Source of the DNA: Rubrivirga sp046845755
GTDB taxonomy: Bacteria > Bacteroidota > Rhodothermia > Rhodothermales > Rubricoccaceae
Direction: 5' to 3'
Assembly: GCF_046845755.1 (NCBI RefSeq)
Contig: NZ_CP177357.1
Location: 186,001 to 250,000 of the forward strand
DNA: 64,000 nucleotides
Shown here in pieces: positions 60,057 to 64,000 of this stretch. Each line of letters opens with the position of its first letter. The first letter of the stretch is position 1. The notes under the pieces are model-generated. The model ran no database searches, was not told where the DNA came from, and saw only the letters and a list, made by a program, of their open reading frames with translations. Made by a program: the position numbers and the translations under genes.

Positions 60057-61822
60057 ACCAGTGGTCGGCGGCCGCGGTCGGGCGTCCACGTCATCGACTG
60101 GCCCGACGGCGAGGTCTCGACGGTCAGGTGCACGAACGCGTTGATGGTCGCATACAGCGACAGCATCTCGCTGACGATCAGGCCGAACAGCGCGAGGTCG
60201 CCGTCGTCGGCAAAGTGGCCGTCGGCGACCGTCACCGTGACGTGGGCGCCGCGCCGGACGGCACCGCGGTGGAGCGTCTCGGCCGGCGCCCACGTCACGT
60301 CGGTGATCCCCCGCCGCCGGCGGCGGCTGGCCTCGGAGTCGGCCCAGTCGTAGAGCTCCAGGAGCCCCGTCAGCGCCTCGGGCGTGGCGACGGAGCCGTG
60401 GCTGAACGACCAGTGCGCGAGGAGCGCCCACAACAGGTCCGGGTGCCGATCGAGCGGCGGGCGGCGCGTCAGCGAGGGGCGGTCGAGGTTGGTGACGGTC
60501 GCCAGCTGGGGCGCGGTCGAAGCGAGCCGGTCGAGGGCGCCGGGGCGGAGCGCCTCGTAGGGAAGGGCGCCGTTCGTGCAGCGCAAGCCGACCGACAGCG
60601 TCTCCGGCGTCGGGGTGCCCGCGTCGAGGTCGGCGCTGGCAAGCTGGAGGTAGAGGTCGAGGCCGGGCGTGGCGCCGGGCCGGCGGAGCACGTCGAAGGC
60701 GCGCTCGGCGTCGGCCGAGAGCCCGAAGCTGCGCGCGTACGTCCGGCGGCGCCCCGTGCCCTCCTCGATGCCGACCACGCTCGTCACGTCGTAGGCCTCG
60801 ATGGTCTGGCGCTGGCGCAGGCTGGGGACGACGCGTTGCTCGGCCCAGGTGTGCTCGGCGCGCGTCGGCTCGGCGTCGTGGTCGAACAGGTTGACGGCCG
60901 GCGTGCTGTGGAGGCGGACGTGCTCGGTCTTGAGGCGCCGGTCCTCGGGGTACGGCCGGTCGAAGACGATGTCGACCGCCAGCTGCGTCGCGTCCGGGGC
61001 CGCGTGGGCGGCGGCGTCGAGGCCGACGACGTCGACCTGCCAGAACTTGCGGCGGAACAGGAGCCACTCTTGAAGGAGCCGCAGGCCCGAGGGCAGCGCG
61101 TCGCCGTGCGGCAGCAGCGCCTGGTCGTCGGCGAGCCCCGCCGGTCGCAGGGCGTCGCCGCGTCCGCTCCAGAGCGGGGCCCCGTCCTCCCCGGGGCGGT
61201 CGGAGAGGTCCGCCCCGACCCGCGCCTCGACGCGCGTCGCGTGGCGCGTCAGCAGGTGGTGGGCCGTCGAGGCCACGGGCGTCTCGGCGTGGAGCGCCAG
61301 CCGGAGCGCCGTGAGGTCGAGCGACGAGAGCGTGGCCCCGCCGGTCGTCTCGAACACCAAGCGCGCCCGGCTCGTGTCGTCGGCGTCGTAGCGCAGCTCC
61401 ACGGACCGGAGCGCGAGGGGGTGGAGCCGGACCGCCTGCGTGGTCTGAAACCGGCACACCGTCCGCTCGGGCCCGACGGGCGCCGACAGCACCTCGGCGC
61501 CGCGCGGCATCGTCACGGTCTCCTGCACGAGCCCCGCCAGCGGCTCGAAGGCGACCACGCAGCACGACGGGAAGGGCGTCAGAAAGTGCGGGTACAGCAG
61601 CCCGACGAGCCGCTGCGTGTACTCGGGCAGGTCGTCGTCGAGGCGCTCCTGCACGCGGGCCGACAGGAACGCGACGCCCTCGATCAGCCGCTCGACGTAG
61701 GGGTCGCGGTCTTCCAGCGCGTCCAGCCGCAGCATGCGCGCCTGCTCGGGGTGGGCCTCCGCAAAGGCGGCCCCGCCCTCGCGGAAGTACCGGAGCTCGC
61801 TCTCGTAATGGCGGTGGAGCAT
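60053..61822 (-). CDS. tssF: T6SS baseplate protein TssF
   Basis: The 589-residue protein begins HRHYESELRYFREGGAAFAE and continues AHPEQARMLRLDALEDRDPY, then VERLIEGVAFLSARVQERLD and LPEYTQRLVGLLYPHFLTPF, the hallmark N-terminus of TssF/VasA/ImpG. It is the largest wedge subunit and contacts TssG, TssK and TssE at the base of the sheath. Length fits the family (about 590). It begins 3 bp after the tssE stop codon and is coupled to tssG. Confidence 0.95.
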   Translation of the reverse strand: MLHRHYESELRYFREGGAAFAEAHPEQARMLRLDALEDRDPYVERLIEGVAFLSARVQERLDDDLPEYTQRLVGLLYPHFLTPFPSCCVVAFEPLAGLVQETVTMPRGAEVLSAPVGPERTVCRFQTTQAVRLHPLALRSVELRYDADDTSRARLVFETTGGATLSSLDLTALRLALHAETPVASTAHHLLTRHATRVEARVGADLSDRPGEDGAPLWSGRGDALRPAGLADDQALLPHGDALPSGLRLLQEWLLFRRKFWQVDVVGLDAAAHAAPDATQLAVDIVFDRPYPEDRRLKTEHVRLHSTPAVNLFDHDAEPTRAEHTWAEQRVVPSLRQRQTIEAYDVTSVVGIEEGTGRRRTYARSFGLSADAERAFDVLRRPGATPGLDLYLQLASADLDAGTPTPETLSVGLRCTNGALPYEALRPGALDRLASTAPQLATVTNLDRPSLTRRPPLDRHPDLLWALLAHWSFSHGSVATPEALTGLLELYDWADSEASRRRRRGITDVTWAPAETLHRGAVRRGAHVTVTVADGHFADDGDLALFGLIVSEMLSLYATINAFVHLTVETSPSGQSMTWTPDRGRRPLV

Positions 61823-61825
61823 GGG

Positions 61826-62239
61826 CTAGGCCGGGCGCACGGCGGTCGGCTCCTGGGACCCGAACGTGGTTTCGAGCCGAACGCGGCGGCCGGGCTCGAC
61901 CTCGCCCGTGATGACGAACGTCGTCCGCATGGCGGCGGCGTCGGTCGCCTTCGCCTCGACGCGCACGCGCGCCAAGCGGGGCTCGTACGTCACCACGGCG
62001 TCGCGAACGGCCTTCCGCAGTTGGTCGAGCGCGTCCTCGCCCGCGCGGCGGGCCTCGGCGGGGTCCGGGAGCCCGTAGTCGGGGAGGTGCGGGACGGAGC
62101 CCTGGCGCGTGTTGAGCAGCCGCTGGAGGTAGCCGACCACGCTCTGCACCCGGCGGTCCTCTTCGGAGACCGTCCCGACGGGCACGCGCCCGCCGAACCG
62201 GCCCTCCAAGACGTCGAACAGGGCGAGGCGGATGGTCAT
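61826..62239 (-). CDS. tssE: T6SS baseplate protein TssE (gp25-like)
   Basis: The 137-residue gp25-like protein contains RLALFDVLEGRFGG, VVGYLQRLLNTRQGSVPHLP, DYGLPD and YEPRLARVRVEAK, as in TssE. It connects the baseplate to the first sheath ring. Length is typical. It lies 3 bp before tssF and 88 bp after hcp, the gap holding a hairpin that may lower its expression relative to hcp. Confidence 0.95.
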   Translation of the reverse strand: MTIRLALFDVLEGRFGGRVPVGTVSEEDRRVQSVVGYLQRLLNTRQGSVPHLPDYGLPDPAEARRAGEDALDQLRKAVRDAVVTYEPRLARVRVEAKATDAAAMRTTFVITGEVEPGRRVRLETTFGSQEPTAVRPA

Positions 62240-62242
62240 GGC

Positions 62243-62310
62243 GGAGGGATGGAGGGAGCCGAGGGATGGAGGGATGCGGAGCGCCCACTGGGCTCGTCCC
62301 TCATCCCTCC
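62243..62310 (-). terminator. Repeat-rich attenuator-like hairpin between hcp and tssE
   Basis: GAGGGATGGAGGGA is directly repeated (62244-62257 and 62261-62274). GGAGGGATG (62268-62276) can pair with CATCCCTCC (62302-62310), and the first copy can pair with the same arm with a one-base bulge. The position after the highly expressed hcp fits an attenuator. Confidence 0.45.
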
Positions 62311-62327
62311 TCCCGCGTCCCCCGGCG

Positions 62328-62804
62328 TTACCGGGCGGCGACCCAGTCGTCGGTGTGCTCCAGCGTGCCGTCGGTCCAGGTCCACGTGATCTTGCCGTAG
62401 ACGAACCCGTACTCGACCATGTGCGGGTAGTGCTCCTTCTCGACGTTCTTGACGTTGGGCACGTCGAGCTTGACCGCGGCCACCTTGACGCGCTCCAGCA
62501 GGATCGTGTAGTACTCGACCTCCGTCCCGGTGTCGTCGATCTGGAAAAAGCTGAACTTGACCGTGTCGTAGGTCTCCCCCTCGGTCACCGCCTTGTAGAG
62601 GTACGGCGTGGCCTTGTCGATGGCCGCGCGGACCGTGAACCGGCCGTGCTGGCGGACGCCCGACGACCGGCCCGAGTGGATGTCGGTCGGGATGTGCACG
62701 TCGTGCTCGACCTCGATGATCTCGATGGTCTCCTCGCGGCCAGCGATCTCGACAGAGCCAGCGACGCCGTTGTCGTTGATGCTCATGTAGATGGGAGTGG
62801 GCAT
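62328..62804 (-). CDS. hcp: T6SS inner-tube protein Hcp (TssD)
   Basis: The 158-residue protein begins PTPIYMSINDNGVAGSVEIA and has the Hcp pattern EIIEVEHDVHIPTDIHSGRS, then GVRQHGRFTVRAAIDKATPY, TVKFSFFQIDDTGTEVEYYT and HMVEYGFVYGKITWTWTDG. It stacks as hexameric rings forming the tube inside the sheath and can carry small effectors. ATG at 62804 is chosen; the longer open frame adds non-homologous residues. Hairpins at 62851-62870 upstream and 62243-62310 downstream suggest its own mRNA control. Confidence 0.96.
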   Translation of the reverse strand: MPTPIYMSINDNGVAGSVEIAGREETIEIIEVEHDVHIPTDIHSGRSSGVRQHGRFTVRAAIDKATPYLYKAVTEGETYDTVKFSFFQIDDTGTEVEYYTILLERVKVAAVKLDVPNVKNVEKEHYPHMVEYGFVYGKITWTWTDGTLEHTDDWVAAR

Positions 62805-62850
62805 AGCGGTGCTCTCGCGAGCGGTCTGGGAATAGGGTGTACGAGGCCCC

Positions 62851-62870
62851 GGCGCCACGGGCGTGGCGCC
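62851..62870 (-). terminator. Hairpin between tssC and hcp
   Basis: GGCGCCAC-GGGC-GTGGCGCC is a perfect 8-bp stem in the 114-bp gap between tssC and hcp. A smaller GCTC-TCGC-GAGC dyad lies at 62811-62822, just before hcp. It may terminate tssC transcripts or stabilise the hcp message. Confidence 0.5.
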
Positions 62871-62918
62871 AGCGTGTGGCGGGAGGTCGGCCGGGGCGGG
62901 CGGGCGCCCGCGCCCGGG

Positions 62919-64000
62919 CTACTTCTTGGGCATCTTGCCCACCAGCGACAAGGAGATGTCCATCCCCTCGATCTGGAAGTGCGGCTTGATGGCCGTCTGG
63001 ACCCGGAAAAAGCCCGGGTTGTCGTCGAGCTCGACGACCGTCACCGAGGCCGCCTTCAGCGGGTACTTGGCGACCTGCTCGGCGCTCGGGTTGTCCATCT
63101 CGGTGACGAGCCCCTTGAGCCAGGTGTTGAGCTCGTGCTCGATGGCGCCGGCGTCCTTCGTCGCCCCGATGTTCTCGCGCTGCAAGACCTTGAGGTAGTG
63201 CGCGATGCGGGAGGCCAGGAAGATGTACGGCAGGCGCGCGTTGATTCGGCTGTTGGCCGTCGCCGCGTCGTCGTCGTAGAGCTTGGGACGCTGGGTCGAG
63301 TTGGCCGAGAAGAAGGCGGCGAAGTCGCGGCCCTGGTAATGCGAGAGCGGCATGAACCCGAGGTTGGCCGCCTCGAACTCGAGCGTCTCCGAGATCGGGA
63401 CCTCAGTCGGGATCTTGGCCTGCTTACCTTTGCCGACGTCGTAGAGGTGGACCGGCAGGTCGTCGACCTTGCCGCCCGACTGCGGGCCGCGGATCTGGAC
63501 GGCCCAGCCGTCGCGCTGGAAGGCGCGGACCATGTTGCTGGCGAACGCGAACGACGAGTTGCCCCAGAGGTACCGGTCGTGGTCGGCCCCGCTGACCTCC
63601 TCCTCGTAGTTGAACGACTTCACCGGGACGGTGTCTTGGCCGTACGGCAGGCGGAGCAGGAAGCGCGGGAACGTCAGGCCCAGGTAACGGGCGTCCTCGG
63701 TGTCGCGCAGCGCGTTCCACTTGGTAAAGTCCGTCAACTCCATGTAGGCGGAGAGGTCCGGGATCTTCTTCCACTCCTCCATGGACTCCTTGCCGAAGAA
63801 CTGCGGGCCGACCGCGCCCAGGAACGGCGCGTGCGCCGACGAGGCCACCTTCGACACGTCCTGCAGCAGGGCCATGTCCTGGGGCGAGGCGTCGAACTCG
63901 TAGGCCGAGACGATCGCCGAGTACGGGTCGGCGCCCGGCTGGTCGTAGGCGTTCGTGTAGACGTGCCGGTAGAGCGCGCTCTGGATCAGCTCCGGGGCGT
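62919..64000 (-). CDS. tssC: T6SS contractile-sheath large subunit TssC, 5' end outside the window
   Basis: The visible 359 residues are the C-terminal two thirds of TssC. Reading in from the window edge, APELIQSALYRHVYTNAYDQ leads to PYSAIVSAYEFDASPQDMAL and DVSKVASSAHAPFLGAVGPQ. Further on are NALRDTEDARYLGLTFPRFL, LPYGQDTVPVKSFNYEEEVS and LWGNSSFAFASNMVRAFQRDG, and the protein ends KPHFQIEGMDISLSLVGKMP. TssC and TssB form the sheath. The start codon and roughly 130-150 residues lie beyond 64000, where tssB is expected. Confidence 0.97.
   Translation of the reverse strand, partial: APELIQSALYRHVYTNAYDQPGADPYSAIVSAYEFDASPQDMALLQDVSKVASSAHAPFLGAVGPQFFGKESMEEWKKIPDLSAYMELTDFTKWNALRDTEDARYLGLTFPRFLLRLPYGQDTVPVKSFNYEEEVSGADHDRYLWGNSSFAFASNMVRAFQRDGWAVQIRGPQSGGKVDDLPVHLYDVGKGKQAKIPTEVPISETLEFEAANLGFMPLSHYQGRDFAAFFSANSTQRPKLYDDDAATANSRINARLPYIFLASRIAHYLKVLQRENIGATKDAGAIEHELNTWLKGLVTEMDNPSAEQVAKYPLKAASVTVVELDDNPGFFRVQTAIKPHFQIEGMDISLSLVGKMPKK

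Noticed and set aside
59109..62288. Single 1059-codon minus-strand gene covering tssG, tssF and tssE
   Set aside because: Only its last 315 codons encode TssG; the rest is an out-of-frame reading of tssF and tssE, which are intact in their own frames.

Overview
The window is a very GC-rich bacterial chromosome segment with tightly packed genes, probably from the Rhodothermota (Rubricoccaceae-like; the exact genus cannot be fixed by reading). The lineage call rests on Bacteroidota/Rhodothermota signatures. There is a protein with a C-terminal type IX secretion (T9SS/Por) sorting domain, a DUF4835 (PorD-like) protein beside a PorV/PorQ-like outer-membrane protein, a BlaI/BlaR1 pair whose metallopeptidase carries TonB C-terminal domains, and TAnnTTTG-like -7 promoter elements. 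No rRNA, tRNA, CRISPR array or insertion sequence was found.

Left part (1-25 kb): mixed housekeeping and envelope genes in short units. In order: an AraC-type membrane regulator; the BlaI/BlaR1-TonB pair with a palindromic operator; an ECF sigma factor with a small zinc-finger protein and a TerB protein; a Tat-exported amidase; a DUF4382 lipoprotein; a cyclophilin; a SnoaL-like protein; an MsbA-type ABC exporter; a helix-hairpin-helix/beta-barrel protein next to PorV-like and PorD-like genes; a DnaJ-domain membrane protein; EttA; a phosphohexomutase; two lipoproteins; GlsB- and DoxX-family membrane proteins; DNA polymerase IV; and a lipoprotein formylglycine-generating enzyme. Several intergenic gaps hold hairpins and dispersed repeat fragments, and one holds an eight-unit 21-bp tandem repeat.

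Middle part (25-36 kb, minus strand): a 1004-residue APH/M23/class-III-aminotransferase fusion. Upstream of it lies a translationally coupled five-gene operon: Ser/Thr kinase with a PEGA-like domain, two CsgG-like/TPR lipoproteins, a T9SS-sorted surface protein and an outer-membrane beta-barrel. A PP2C phosphatase precedes the kinase.

Right part (36-64 kb, all minus strand): a type VI secretion (T6SS) locus running off the right edge. In transcription order: tssC (5' end outside the window), hcp, tssE, tssF, tssG, clpV; effector module 2 (vgrG, PAAR, RHS, pentapeptide repeat, DUF2169); effector module 1 (vgrG, DUF6484-like, DUF2169, DUF4150 PAAR-like, degenerate ketoacyl synthase, AHH nuclease toxin, Imm11-like and Imm49-like immunity candidates); then TIGR02270, a fused TssB-TssC-like sheath protein, an FHA/transmembrane/lytic-transglycosylase protein, and the PP2C and kinase. 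tssJ, tssK, tssL, tssM, tssA and a free-standing tssB are not in the window and may lie to the right. Most junctions are 1-11 nt overlaps or 1-3 nt gaps, so the locus is probably a few long transcripts. Kinase, phosphatase and FHA protein would give a PpkA/PppA/Fha-like phosphorylation switch, and the transglycosylase a way through peptidoglycan. All functional links are inferred from sequence and context.
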